The notes below the pieces were generated by a model. That model was not told the DNA's origin. It searched no databases and saw only the letters and a list, made by a program, of their open reading frames with translations. Of a stretch of 64,000 bases of DNA, positions 39,713 through 48,610 are shown in pieces. Each line of letters opens with the position of its first letter. Position 1 is the stretch's first letter. The stretch is from Phycisphaerae bacterium. Lineage in GTDB: Bacteria; Planctomycetota; Phycisphaerae; UBA1845; Fen-1342. The position numbers were made by a program, and so were the translations under genes. Location of the stretch: NCBI GenBank assembly GCA_030428945.1, contig JAUIEC010000010.1:1-64000 (forward strand), written 5' to 3'.

Positions 39713-41758
39713 ATGAGCCATGATTCCCGCAGCGCCTGGGTGCGTCTGCCGAATTTCGCAGCCCCCGTGTATCTGCTCGGCCCGACCCCGGCCGAGGCGA
39801 TGGTGGTTGTGGAGCCGTTCTTCCCCCTTGATACGCCGATCACCGCGATCCAGACGTTCCTGGGTGGCTGGTGCGCCGATGGCGTGCTGGTCGAGCCGCT
39901 CGAAATCGACCTGGTGATCGAACCGGGCAGGGTGGTCCCCAACCGGCAGGTCCCGCTCGAAGCCGCCCTCGATGCGCTCAGCGAGGCGGCCGCGGTGCGG
40001 TCGGGCCTGCCACCCGTGCCGGGCTACGACTGGCTGCGGGGCCTGCAGCCCGAGGCGGAGCCGGTCGGGCCCCTCGTGTTCTGTCGCAAGACCCGGCGGC
40101 TGTTCGTCGCCCGCGGGCGCGAGACGGCCACGCCGCTCGAAGCCCTGCCCGCCGAACGGGCCTGCTCCGGCGCCGTGATCCCCGCCCTGGTCTCGTGCGA
40201 GATGCGCGACGAGCAACCCGTCCGCTACTACGCCGGAGCGGACGGTTCCGTGGAGGGCGAACCGGTGCACTCGCTCGAGCAACTGCTGGTCGACCAGGGG
40301 CACGTCGTCGCCGCCGCGACGGCGCTGGCCGCCGACGATCCGCTCCAGGCGGCCCGGTCCGCGGCGGCCGAGTGGGTCTGCCAGTGCGAGGACTGCGGCG
40401 AAGTCGACGCGGACGATGCCGAGTACAAGGCCGCGCTCGATCGGCTCGTCGTGGCGCATGCCGCCCCGGCCGTGCTGACGGTGCAGCCGCACGGGGCGTG
40501 GTCGCTGCTGGAGGCCGGCGAACTGGTCGGCCGGCGGCCGGCCGAAGCGCTGCTGGCGTCCGAGGACAACGCCTATCACGCCTGGCGTGCCGAACTGACC
40601 CGCACGATGCTTGCAAGCGGTCCGACGCACCTGCTGGCCGACGAGAACGACGGCCGCAACCTGAGCGAGATTCTGCGGGTGCTGCTCGGGCTGGGGCTCG
40701 GGGCGCTGGAGCAACTGGATCAGGTCTGGCAGGCGACCGGCCGGCCGCACCTTTGCTGGGACGCGGCCGCGGTCCGGGTGGGCTGGCGTCCCGACGCGGC
40801 GCTGCCGGGCACGATCTGGGGCCTGCGACCGATTCTGCGGCGGCTCGGGCTGCAGCCGGTCGCGGCGCTGGACACGGTCGACGGCGAACCGCTGCCGTAT
40901 CCGCCGGCGTTCTCGGACGAGGCCCTGATCACGCCGTCGGCGGTGGACGCGTGCCGGCACTGGGACGAGCCGCGGACCGCCAACGTGTTCGTCAAGACGG
41001 CCGAGGCCGGCGAGGACGGGCAGTCGATCACGGTCCTGCTCGAGGAACTGGGGCTGGCGTGGGAACCGTTCCGGACGGCCGACGTGCTGCACGTGTCGGG
41101 CGAGGGCTGGCAGGCGGTGCTGCGTCCGTGCGGCGAGCGTGACCCGAACGACGGCGAGGGTCTGCCGTTCGAGGGAACCGCGACGGGGGCCAGCCTGAAG
41201 GTCGGCGAGGATTACGCCGGGGCGGAGGTCCGCTGGTATCCGCGCTGCGGCGAGGCGGTCGATCTGCACGCGCTGGCGATGCTGCTGGCGCATGCCCTGC
41301 TGGCCAACGACGAGCGCAGCGGCCCGGCGTTCTACGAGGCGATCCTGGCCGAGACGGCGGAGTTGCGCGGCTCGCTCGAAAAGCTGCCGGTCGGCCAGCG
41401 TGAGGCGTTCGTCCAGAACTGGGCGGCCGAGCGGGCCGAGCAGGACGCGCCGGCGGCGGTCTGGACGCGGCGGAACCTGCTGCACGCGCGGGCTCACCGT
41501 GCGGAGACGCGGCTGGACGGGATGCCGGCCATGCTGTGGCAGGCGTGCGTGCTGTGGCTGCTGCGGATGCTGACGAACGTCGAGGGCTTCAGCTACTGCG
41601 TCGACCGGACGGCCGCGGCGCCGCGGAGCGAAGGGCTGCTGCTGCCGCTGCTGGAACTGCGCGGCCTGCTGGCGTTGCTGGATGATGCGCTCTGGGCCCG
41701 GCGCGGCCCGGCGGCGCGGGTGCTCGAAACGCTGACGGCGGAGGACGAAGAGGAATGA
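39713..41758 (+). CDS. large hypothetical protein, coupled to a coiled-coil protein
   Basis: A 681-residue soluble protein (ATG at 39713; a GTG 21 nt upstream is in frame). No signal or membrane segment. It contains C223, C225 and C228 (VCQCEDCGE), possibly a metal knuckle, and otherwise regular acidic alpha/beta sequence with many Trp and Glu. I do not recognise a family. Normal codon use and the overlap with the next gene (TGA/ATG) show it is a real gene. Position downstream of ftsW suggests a role linked to envelope or division, which is inference. Confidence 0.78.
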   Translation: MSHDSRSAWVRLPNFAAPVYLLGPTPAEAMVVVEPFFPLDTPITAIQTFLGGWCADGVLVEPLEIDLVIEPGRVVPNRQVPLEAALDALSEAAAVRSGLPPVPGYDWLRGLQPEAEPVGPLVFCRKTRRLFVARGRETATPLEALPAERACSGAVIPALVSCEMRDEQPVRYYAGADGSVEGEPVHSLEQLLVDQGHVVAAATALAADDPLQAARSAAAEWVCQCEDCGEVDADDAEYKAALDRLVVAHAAPAVLTVQPHGAWSLLEAGELVGRRPAEALLASEDNAYHAWRAELTRTMLASGPTHLLADENDGRNLSEILRVLLGLGLGALEQLDQVWQATGRPHLCWDAAAVRVGWRPDAALPGTIWGLRPILRRLGLQPVAALDTVDGEPLPYPPAFSDEALITPSAVDACRHWDEPRTANVFVKTAEAGEDGQSITVLLEELGLAWEPFRTADVLHVSGEGWQAVLRPCGERDPNDGEGLPFEGTATGASLKVGEDYAGAEVRWYPRCGEAVDLHALAMLLAHALLANDERSGPAFYEAILAETAELRGSLEKLPVGQREAFVQNWAAERAEQDAPAAVWTRRNLLHARAHRAETRLDGMPAMLWQACVLWLLRMLTNVEGFSYCVDRTAAAPRSEGLLLPLLELRGLLALLDDALWARRGPAARVLETLTAEDEEE

Positions 41759-42990
41759 GTGCACCGATGGCGTTTGACCGGCTGACGCTGCTGGCCCGGG
41801 CGACGGTCGAGGCGGAGCGGTTCGCGGCCGGCGATGCCGGCGCCCGGCAGAAGGCCTGTCGGCTGGCGAAGGCGACGCTGGACGACAAGCAGCGGAAGGG
41901 CGAGATCGCGCGCGGGCAGCGGCTGCTGTTCGCCCCGGATGTGTCCGAGAAGGCGCCGCAGAAGGAAGAGGACCTGGACCGGATCACGGTCCTGATGAAG
42001 GAGCGGGCGGCGCTGCAGTTGCAGCTCGACACGGAGCGGGCCGAGCAGACGGGGGCGGTCGAGGCGCTGGCCGACCTGCAGCAGGAGCACGCCGAGAGCC
42101 AGGAGGCGCTGCGGCTTCAGCAGGGGCAGTTGCGCGAGTTGCGGACCGAGCGGACGGGCTTGTTGAGCAACATCAGTGAACTAGAATCGACACTGCGCAA
42201 GCAGGTCAACGAGACCGAGCAGGTCAACCTGCGGTACGAGAAACTGAAATCGTCGAGGCAGGTCATGTCGGATCAGGCAACGGATCACGCCGAGCGGATC
42301 GCCCAGCTCGAGGCGGAGAACGAGAAGCTGCGGGTGCAGCTCGAACAGGCCCAGCGCGAGCGCGACAAGAAGGTCGCGGTCGCGGCCGAAGAGGTGGCCG
42401 AGGCCCGCGAGGAGACCGGCGACGCGTTCCTGAAGCAGTTGTGGCAGCGGATGAACAAGGAGTTTCCGGAGGTGTTCGTCGACACGCACACGCCCAACCG
42501 GGCGACGTTCGATCACCTCAGCACGGCCCTGGTGGAACTGCTGAGCTTCGTCGGCACGATCGAGCGGCACGTGCACCAGTCGCTGAAGGACCTGCGGCAG
42601 GTCGGTCAGCAGAGCGACAAGCTGAACCACTTCTACATCATGTTCACGCAGAACCCGGGGCTGTTCGACACGTTCCGCGACTACGTGATCAGCGGGAAGC
42701 GAAAGAACAACTGCTTCCAGTTGCTGCGGGCCCAGCAGACCTGGGCGCGGGCCTTCGCGACCGGGCTCTACAAGGTGATCGTCCGTTCGCCGGTCGTGAT
42801 CTCGGACGAACTGAGCACGAAGGACTGGCCGATCAAGACCGGCTTCACGGTCTCCGAGGAAGCGGCCATCGGCAAGTACTACAAGGAAACCGCCTGCAAG
42901 CAGATCCCCGAGAAACTCGGCACGACCTTCCGCAAGCACGCGGCCGAAATGGTCTACGAGGACTACGACGACCTGATGAAGCGCCGCTGA
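41755..42990 (+). CDS. hypothetical coiled-coil protein, partner of the preceding gene
   Basis: A 411-residue soluble protein. Residues 60-225 form a long coiled coil (repeats like LQLQLDTERAEQ, LESTLRKQVNETEQVNLRYEKL, RIAQLEAENEKLRVQLEQAQRERD). Residues 230-411 form a globular domain (FPEVFVDTHTPNRATFDHLSTALVELLSF, GLFDTFRDYVISGKRKNNCFQLLR) that I cannot place. Overlaps the previous gene by 4 nt, so the two probably act together. Next gene overlaps too (TGATG). Confidence 0.78.
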   Translation: MSAPMAFDRLTLLARATVEAERFAAGDAGARQKACRLAKATLDDKQRKGEIARGQRLLFAPDVSEKAPQKEEDLDRITVLMKERAALQLQLDTERAEQTGAVEALADLQQEHAESQEALRLQQGQLRELRTERTGLLSNISELESTLRKQVNETEQVNLRYEKLKSSRQVMSDQATDHAERIAQLEAENEKLRVQLEQAQRERDKKVAVAAEEVAEAREETGDAFLKQLWQRMNKEFPEVFVDTHTPNRATFDHLSTALVELLSFVGTIERHVHQSLKDLRQVGQQSDKLNHFYIMFTQNPGLFDTFRDYVISGKRKNNCFQLLRAQQTWARAFATGLYKVIVRSPVVISDELSTKDWPIKTGFTVSEEAAIGKYYKETACKQIPEKLGTTFRKHAAEMVYEDYDDLMKRR

Positions 42991-43889
42991 TGGCTGCCCG
43001 GGCCTGCCTGCTCGCGCTCCTTGCCGGCCTCGCCGTGGCCGGTCCGCCGCCGCAGGAAATCAGCGACCCGCGGCTGGTCGAGATCTCCGGCATCGCCCCG
43101 AGCCACCGGCATCCCGGCTGCCACTGGGTCCATAACGACTCGGGCAATCCGGCGATCGTCTATCTGCTGGCACCGGATGGAACCGTGGCCGCGGAGGTGC
43201 AACTCGACGGCGTTCGCAACCGTGACTGGGAGGACATCGCGGTGGTGCCGACGGCCACGGGTGCCGATGTCTGCGTCGGAGAGATCGGCGACAACAAGGG
43301 CAGATGGTCGCGGGTGGCGATCTATCGCTTTCCCGAGCCCGACCTGCCCGAACCGGGCGGGCGCGTTCGCCTGCGGCCGCAGCGGTACGAGCTTCGCTAC
43401 GAGGATGGCCCGCGGAATGCCGAGGCGCTGGCCGTCGATCCCCGCAGTGGTGCCGCGCTGATCTTCACCAAGCGCACCGATGGAATCACCCACGTCTATC
43501 GGCTCGCTGCGCCGTGGGATCCCGGCAGCGTGAACCTGCTGACGCGGATGCAGACGCTGCGTCTCGATCTCGCCGGGCCGCCCGGCAGCATCACCGCGGC
43601 CGACTTTCACCCGGACGGGACGCGGCTGGTGCTTCGCAACTACATGTCGGCCTGGGAGTATCGCATCGATCGACCGCGGCCGACGACCCGTCCGGCGCGT
43701 CTGCCGGGCGAGCAGACCGCTCCACAGGTCCAGCCACTGCAACTCACCGGCCCACCCCGCCAGATCCACCTGCCCACCGAACGGCAGGGCGAAGCCGTCG
43801 CCTACACCACCGACGGAAGCGCGCTGCTGACCATCAGCGAGAAACTGCCGACCTACCTCTACCAGCTACCGCTGCGCAGCGGAGACTGA
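42990..43889 (+). CDS. secreted propeller-like protein
   Basis: A 299-residue protein with a signal peptide (cleavage near AVAG, residue 18). Its start ISGIAPSHRHPGCHWVHNDSGNPAIVYLLAP and the following NRDWEDIAVVP and VGEIGDNKGRW are hallmarks of a widespread family of secreted, probably beta-propeller proteins with no established function (phytase- or SdiA-regulated-like). The ATG overlaps the coiled-coil gene stop. It may be in the same operon without sharing its role. Confidence 0.8.
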   Translation: MAARACLLALLAGLAVAGPPPQEISDPRLVEISGIAPSHRHPGCHWVHNDSGNPAIVYLLAPDGTVAAEVQLDGVRNRDWEDIAVVPTATGADVCVGEIGDNKGRWSRVAIYRFPEPDLPEPGGRVRLRPQRYELRYEDGPRNAEALAVDPRSGAALIFTKRTDGITHVYRLAAPWDPGSVNLLTRMQTLRLDLAGPPGSITAADFHPDGTRLVLRNYMSAWEYRIDRPRPTTRPARLPGEQTAPQVQPLQLTGPPRQIHLPTERQGEAVAYTTDGSALLTISEKLPTYLYQLPLRSGD

Positions 43890-43923
43890 GCGGCAAATCC
43901 AGGAAGAACGGAACAGACGCGTG

Positions 43924-44062
43924 GTGCCACTGCTCTTGAGCAGTGTCTTCTCCGCGCGAGTGGATTCAGTCGGTAGACAGACCTGCCAAGCGGTGCGGCA
44001 TCGACGGCGGTGCGTTGTGCGCGAATCGAAACGCCTTCGGCGGCGTCGATGACGCACCCTAC
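43924..44062 (-). repeat. composite palindrome + module B, copy 2 (inverted)
   Basis: 71-bp palindrome at 43992-44062 on the minus strand (CTAC, i.e. GTAG inverted, at 44059-44062; arms 44043-44058 and 43992-44007), followed in its own direction by GCTTGGCA and then module B at 43924-43959, itself a hairpin (CACTGCTC-TT-GAGCAGTG). The best-preserved composite unit. The gap 43890-44169 contains no gene. Confidence 0.75.
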
Positions 44063-44086
44063 AGCGTGCTCTCTCCACCTCCTCCG

Positions 44087-44165
44087 CTCTCGCTCCCTGG
44101 CTCCCTGGCTCCCTCGCTCCCTGGCTGCGTCGCTCCCTCGCTCCCTCGTTCCCTCGCTCCCTCTT
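44087..44165 (+). repeat. CTCCCTNG octamer tract
   Basis: About nine tandem copies of the complement of GGGAGCNA (units CTCCCTGG / CTCCCTCG), located just before the convergent DUF1579 gene stop. Confidence 0.75.
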
Positions 44166-44169
44166 CCGG

Positions 44170-44796
44170 TCACTTCGCCCGTTCGTACGTGAACTCCAGC
44201 ACCTTGTAGTCGTCGCCCGGGTGCAGGTCGATCACTTCGATCGTGTGCTTGTCCGGACCCTCGATCGTCGTCACGGTCTTCACCATTCGGCCGATCACGT
44301 TCAGCGACGGTTCGTCCATTTCGCCGAAGGCGCGGAAGACCTTGCCGGCCGGGTCGGGCGGGCCGGTGAAGGTCAGCACGTGCGTGTTCATGTTGTTGAT
44401 GATCGTGGTGACGTACTGCTGCCGGAAGTTGTCGTAACCGGTCAGCACGAGCGACTCGGCCCGCTTCTCCTCGATCCCGTTGGGACCCGGCAGGTTCATC
44501 GTGTATTCCAGTTCCTCCATCAGGAACCGCCCGTCCATGATCATCCGCATCTTCGCCCGCCCCTGCGTGGTCACCGCGGCCGACCCCGGCCCGCCGAACC
44601 AGACCTTGACCGTCACGTTCCAGTCGCCGACGTAGCGCTCCAGGACCTTGTGATGCGGGCCCGGCATCATCGCGGCCATCATCCGTTCCTGCATGGCCTG
44701 CATCTCGGCCGCGCTCGGCATGCCTTCCTGGGCAGCGGCGCGCGGGGCCAGGTGAAGCGCGAACAGAACGGCGAGGCTGAGCGTCAGGCGTGGCAT
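44170..44796 (-). CDS. secreted DUF1579 protein
   Basis: A 208-residue protein with a signal peptide (cleavage near RAAAQE, residue 22; start at 44796 with GGAGAA upstream). The sequence GPHHKVLERYVGDWNVTVKVW and GRFLMEELEYTMNLPG is the DUF1579 domain, a lipocalin-like barrel of unknown role common in planctomycetes. Met-rich segment before it (MQERMMAAMMPGPHH). A longer open frame upstream (to 45369) is antisense to the neighbouring gene and rejected. Confidence 0.87.
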   Translation of the reverse strand: MPRLTLSLAVLFALHLAPRAAAQEGMPSAAEMQAMQERMMAAMMPGPHHKVLERYVGDWNVTVKVWFGGPGSAAVTTQGRAKMRMIMDGRFLMEELEYTMNLPGPNGIEEKRAESLVLTGYDNFRQQYVTTIINNMNTHVLTFTGPPDPAGKVFRAFGEMDEPSLNVIGRMVKTVTTIEGPDKHTIEVIDLHPGDDYKVLEFTYERAK

Positions 44797-44867
44797 CGGG
44801 ATTCTCCGGATGGCGTAAGGTGGCGGGCGGCGCTGGCCGTCCCGGCCGGCGATCCTACAATGCCGCG

Positions 44868-45998
44868 ATGCCGGCCACCACGAAAACTTTGCCGCCCGCG
44901 CTGCTGACCCTGCTGATCTATGCGCTGCTGGTCGTCGGCGCCTGGCTGGCCGGGGGGCGCGACCTGTCGCGACTGGTCGTGGCCGGGGACGAGTTCTGCG
45001 ATCCGGCCGTCGTCCCGGGCGGACTGCATGTCTTCGCGGACAACTCCGGCTACGACGGGCAGTACTACTTCCGCCTGGCGCACGACCCGGCCAACTGGTC
45101 GCCGGAAGCGCACGGGATTCGCATTGATCTGCCGGCCTATCGCAGCCAGCGGATTCTGTACCCGCTGTGCGGGTGGCTCCTGAGCGGCGGGGGATCGCCC
45201 GCGTCGCTGCCGCTCGCGCTCGTGCTGGCGAACCTGGTGGCGCTGACGCTGCTGGCGTGGCAGGCGGCCGGGTGGGCGGTCGACCACGGCAGAAGCGCGT
45301 GGTGGGGCCTGCTGGTGGCGCTCTACCCGGGTTTCGTGCTGAGCGTGCTGCGCGACCTGCCTGAACCACTGGAGGTCGCGCTGCTGGTCACGGCGCTGCG
45401 AGCGTGGGGCGGAGGTCGACTGGTGCCGGCGACCCTGGCCGGGCTCGGGGCGGTCCTGGCCAAGGAGACGGCCGTGGCGGGCGTGGCGATGCTGCTGGCC
45501 GGGCACCTGCTGGCGAAGGATCCGCGACGGCTGGGCTGGCTGCCGCCGGTGCTGGTGCTGGGGCTCTGGCTGGGCTGGCAGTTTGCCCTGCGCGAGGTGT
45601 TCGGCGTGTTCCCGGTGCGGTCGGGCGACAGCAACCTCGGTCCGCCCGCGGCCGGCGTGCTGGGATTCGTCCGCGGCCTGCTGGCAGACTCGTCCGCACA
45701 CAGCGCGTTCTACGCGGGCGCGCTCGGGTACCTGGTGCTGCTCGGCGGCCTGGTCGTCACGCGGATGCACCGGCAGGTGCTGGAACCGGCCGGACTGGCG
45801 TTCGTCGCGTACGGGGGGCTCGGCCTGGTGCTGACGCAGGCGGTCTGGGTCGAGCACTGGTCGTTCATGCGGGCCATGACCGAGTTCGGCGTCCTCGGCG
45901 GCCTGCTGCTGATCGCATCCGCCTCACGCGCCGCCCTCGGCCTGGCCGTGGCCAGCGGCGTAACCTGGGCCGCCTTCGCGGCCGCCGCCCTGACGTGA
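44868..45998 (+). CDS. polytopic membrane protein, GT-C-like
   Basis: A 376-residue protein with about ten membrane segments. The first periplasmic loop carries DNSGYDGQYYFRLAHDP, a motif of a family linked to cell-surface glycopolymer formation, and acidic residues that suit a GT-C glycosyltransferase. ATG at 44868 has no ribosome-binding site but a TACAAT box 6 nt upstream, suggesting a leaderless mRNA. The substrate is unknown. Confidence 0.78.
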   Translation: MPATTKTLPPALLTLLIYALLVVGAWLAGGRDLSRLVVAGDEFCDPAVVPGGLHVFADNSGYDGQYYFRLAHDPANWSPEAHGIRIDLPAYRSQRILYPLCGWLLSGGGSPASLPLALVLANLVALTLLAWQAAGWAVDHGRSAWWGLLVALYPGFVLSVLRDLPEPLEVALLVTALRAWGGGRLVPATLAGLGAVLAKETAVAGVAMLLAGHLLAKDPRRLGWLPPVLVLGLWLGWQFALREVFGVFPVRSGDSNLGPPAAGVLGFVRGLLADSSAHSAFYAGALGYLVLLGGLVVTRMHRQVLEPAGLAFVAYGGLGLVLTQAVWVEHWSFMRAMTEFGVLGGLLLIASASRAALGLAVASGVTWAAFAAAALT

Positions 45999-46007
45999 GG
46001 AACGGTC

Positions 46008-46048
46008 AGTAGGGAGCGAGGGAGCGAGGGAGCAAGGGAGCGAGGGAG
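46008..46048 (+). repeat. GGGAGCGA octamer tract
   Basis: About five tandem copies (with GGGAGCAA variant) starting 10 nt after a stop codon. A second tract (CTCCCTCG) lies at 46316-46346 at the end of the same 353-bp gap; the gap has repeats and no gene. Confidence 0.7.
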
Positions 46049-46172
46049 CGAGCGAGGATCTCGGCTCCTGCGGCGACGAACGGGGCAAACGCGGTCTCCC
46101 ATCCTTCCGCTCGCTCCTGGCGTACCAGACCGGCGGGAGCTGGGTGCTGCACGGATGGGGCCCCCGAGAGTT

Positions 46173-46307
46173 GTAGGGTGCGTCATCGACGCGGCAGACC
46201 ACGATCTCGACAACTCGGAACTCCCGGGCGTCGATGCCGCACCGCGTGGCATTTCCAAACTCGCGGGCCAGGAAGACACTGCTCATGAGCTCGAGCGCAG
46301 TAGCACC
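46173..46307 (+). repeat. composite palindrome + module B, copy 3
   Basis: 71-bp palindrome (GTAG foot 46173-46176; arms 46177-46192 and 46228-46243) followed by GCGTGGCA and module B inverted at 46271-46307. Same order as the copies at 43924 and 57590. Confidence 0.75.
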
Positions 46308-46351
46308 GACCTCCTGGCTTCCTTCGTGCTGGCTCCCTCGCTCCCTCTTCG

Positions 46352-46738
46352 CTAGTCCCAGACCGCCCAGTCGTCGCGCTTCGTGGGTCCAGGGGAGGGG
46401 GGTGGTTGGGGCGGCCGAGCCTTCCGGGCCGGCGGGTCGGCGGGGCTGGCATGCGGGGTCGGGGCCGTCGTGGCGACCCGGCGGAGCCAGGCGCGGATGT
46501 CGGCCAGGGACTCCGCCCGCAGCCTGTAGATCCTCCGCCGCCCGTCCTTCTCCGCCGAGACGAGCCCGACGGATCGGAGAATCGCCAGGTGTTCCGAAAC
46601 CGTCGGCTGCCGGACCGGCAGGCGATCCGTCAGGTCGTTGACGGTAAGTTCTTCCTTGGAAAGCAGTTCGATGATACGCCGGCGCGTCTGGTCCGCCAGC
46701 GCGAGGTACGTGTCCGGTGCGGGGCGTGGGGCGGGCAT
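46352..46738 (-). CDS. ArsR-family transcriptional regulator
   Basis: A 128-residue regulator. Winged HTH in residues 8-85: ALADQTRRRIIELLSKEELTVNDLTDRLPVRQPTVSEHLAILRSVGLVSAEKDGRRRIYRL. No CxC metal site, so it belongs to the metal-independent (SdpR-like) group. A Pro/Ala-rich disordered tail (90-128) ends in RDDWAVWD. The promoter overlaps a palindrome just upstream, consistent with self-repression. No obvious target gene alongside. Confidence 0.9.
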   Translation of the reverse strand: MPAPRPAPDTYLALADQTRRRIIELLSKEELTVNDLTDRLPVRQPTVSEHLAILRSVGLVSAEKDGRRRIYRLRAESLADIRAWLRRVATTAPTPHASPADPPARKARPPQPPPSPGPTKRDDWAVWD

Positions 46739-46743
46739 GACCT

Positions 46744-46772
46744 TTTGTATCGGTAAATAGCGATTTGTGCAA
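46744..46772 (-). promoter_or_regulatory. candidate ArsR promoter with operator
   Basis: On the minus strand TTGCAC (46772-46767), 17 nt, TACAAA (46749-46744), placing transcription at or near the ATG at 46738. An imperfect palindrome ATCGGTAAATAGCGAT (46749-46764) fills the space between the boxes and could be the ArsR operator. Confidence 0.45.
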
Positions 46773-46785
46773 GGGGGCTATTGAG

Positions 46786-46825
46786 TAAGGGAGCGAGGGA
46801 GCGAGGGAGCCAGGGGGCGAGGGGG
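46786..46825 (+). repeat. GGGAGCGA octamer tract with TTCACTC units
   Basis: Octamer copies run to about 46825 and are followed by TTCACCCGTTCACTCCTTCAC (46836-46856), another heptamer-type tract also seen near 19083 and 60445-60480. Confidence 0.65.
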
Positions 46826-46843
46826 GAAGCCTCCTTCACCCGT

Positions 46844-48574
46844 TCACTCCTTCACATTTTCACCGCCGCCCTGCGGCGCGGCCGGTCGGCCGCCTTTCTT
46901 GGGGTCGCTGGCGCCTTCCATGGTGCCGTCGGCCGAGAAGCGGATCGCCTGGACGACGCCGGAGCGACGCTGCTCGCTGAGTTTGTGGCCGCGGCGTTGC
47001 AGGTCGGCGGCCAGGCTGTCGGGTGGCTGTTGATCGAAGAAGACCTGGTCGGGTTGCCACTGGTGGTGCGGGCGAACCTTGGTGATCGCCTTCGGCAGCG
47101 GCCAGCCGTGCATGGCGTACAGCGCCACGTGCAGGACCGAGGTGATGATCCGGGGGCCGCCCGAGGCGCCCAGGGTCAGGAACGGCTTGTCATCGCGGAA
47201 GATGATCGTCGGGGTCATGCTCGACAGCGGCCGCTTGCCCGGCGCGACCAGGTTTCGTTCGCTCTGCACCAGGCCGTACAGGTTGACCTGTCCGGGGATC
47301 GTCAGGAAATCATCCATCTCGTTGTTGAGGATGATCCCGAACGGTTCGGCGATGACGAACGATCCGAACGATCCGTTGATCGTCTGGGTGATCGCCACGA
47401 CGTTGCCGTGCCGGTCGGCGATCGAGAAGTGCGACGTGCCGGCATCGTCGGGCGGCGGGGCGGCCAGGCCGTAGGCCGCGGGCGGACGCGTGCCGTCGGG
47501 GAGAATCTGCGCCGCGCAGTGCCGGGCGTGGGCCTGCCCGATCAGACGCTCGACCGGAATACTGCTGAAGTCGGGGTCGCCCAGCCAGCGGGCCCGGTCG
47601 GCGAAGGCGTGCTTCATCGCTTCGACCAGGTGGTGCTGTCGGCGTTCGACGGCCCGTCCGGCGTCGCCGGCCTGGGCCAGCGCGAGGATGTTCAGCGTCT
47701 CGATCAGGGCGATGCCGCCCGACGAGGGCGGTGGCATCGAGACGACTTCGAAGTCGAGGTAACGCCCCCGCAGCGGCGTCCGCTCGACGGGGTCGTAGCC
47801 GCGCAGGTCGGCCACCGTCAGCGTGCCGCCGGCCCGCTGGGCGGCCTGGGCGATGGCTGCGCCGATTTCGCCGTTGTCGAGCGCCGCGTGTCCCGTCCGG
47901 CCGAGTTGCCGCAGCGCGCGGGCGAGGTTCGGGCGCGCCAGCGTGTCGCCGACCGCGAGTTGCTGGTCGCCGCGCAGCAGTTCGAACAGGGCGGCGCTGG
48001 GTTCGCGCAGGGCCGGCCAGCGCTCGCGGCGCTCGAGGAACGTCGCCCGGGCGCCCAGCAGGCTGTCGTCGACGCGGAAGCCGCGCTCGGCCACGACGGC
48101 GGCCGCCTCGGTCAGTTCGGTCAGCGGGCGGGTGGCGTAGCGCTCGTGGATTTCGAGCAGGCCGGGCCATTGGCCGGGGGTCGCGATCGCGTTGCCGCCG
48201 TAGAGGCTGGCCGGGTGGTCGTGCGTTTCGGCGAGTTGCCGGAAGCGGGCGGCGGTCGCGCCGGCCGGCGCGGTCTCGCGGAAGTCGAGCGCGACGCAGC
48301 GATCCTCGGCCGCGATGTAGGCGACCATGAATCCGCCGCCGCCGAGTCCGCAGCTATGCGGCCGGGTGACGCCGAGGGTCAGGGCGGTGGTGATGGCGGC
48401 ATCGAAGGCGTTGCCGCCGCGGGCGAGGATGTCCGCCCCGGCCTGCGACGCCTCGGGCGAATCGCTGGCGACCATGCCGGTGGTGCTGCGCAGGACCCAT
48501 TCGGGCTGCTGCAACTGGGCGAACGCGAGGCTGGGAAGTGTCAGCAGGGCGAGCAGGACGACCGTTCTGGGCAC
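46844..48574 (-). CDS. gamma-glutamyltransferase
   Basis: A 576-residue secreted Ntn hydrolase. Signal peptide MPRTVVLLALLTLPSLAFAQ (GTG start at 48574, AGGAG upstream). GGT marks: GMVASDSPEASQAGADILARGGNAFDAA, PHSCGLGGGGFM, MPPPSSGG and the autocleavage site GTSHFSIAD with nucleophile Thr 380. It hydrolyses glutathione and gamma-glutamyl peptides in the periplasm. Follows the cytosolic GH13 gene by 36 nt on the same strand. Confidence 0.94.
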   Translation of the reverse strand: MPRTVVLLALLTLPSLAFAQLQQPEWVLRSTTGMVASDSPEASQAGADILARGGNAFDAAITTALTLGVTRPHSCGLGGGGFMVAYIAAEDRCVALDFRETAPAGATAARFRQLAETHDHPASLYGGNAIATPGQWPGLLEIHERYATRPLTELTEAAAVVAERGFRVDDSLLGARATFLERRERWPALREPSAALFELLRGDQQLAVGDTLARPNLARALRQLGRTGHAALDNGEIGAAIAQAAQRAGGTLTVADLRGYDPVERTPLRGRYLDFEVVSMPPPSSGGIALIETLNILALAQAGDAGRAVERRQHHLVEAMKHAFADRARWLGDPDFSSIPVERLIGQAHARHCAAQILPDGTRPPAAYGLAAPPPDDAGTSHFSIADRHGNVVAITQTINGSFGSFVIAEPFGIILNNEMDDFLTIPGQVNLYGLVQSERNLVAPGKRPLSSMTPTIIFRDDKPFLTLGASGGPRIITSVLHVALYAMHGWPLPKAITKVRPHHQWQPDQVFFDQQPPDSLAADLQRRGHKLSEQRRSGVVQAIRFSADGTMEGASDPKKGGRPAAPQGGGENVKE

Positions 48575-48610
48575 TGTGGGGCTCCTTTCCCGGCATTGTA
48601 CGCCGAGGTG

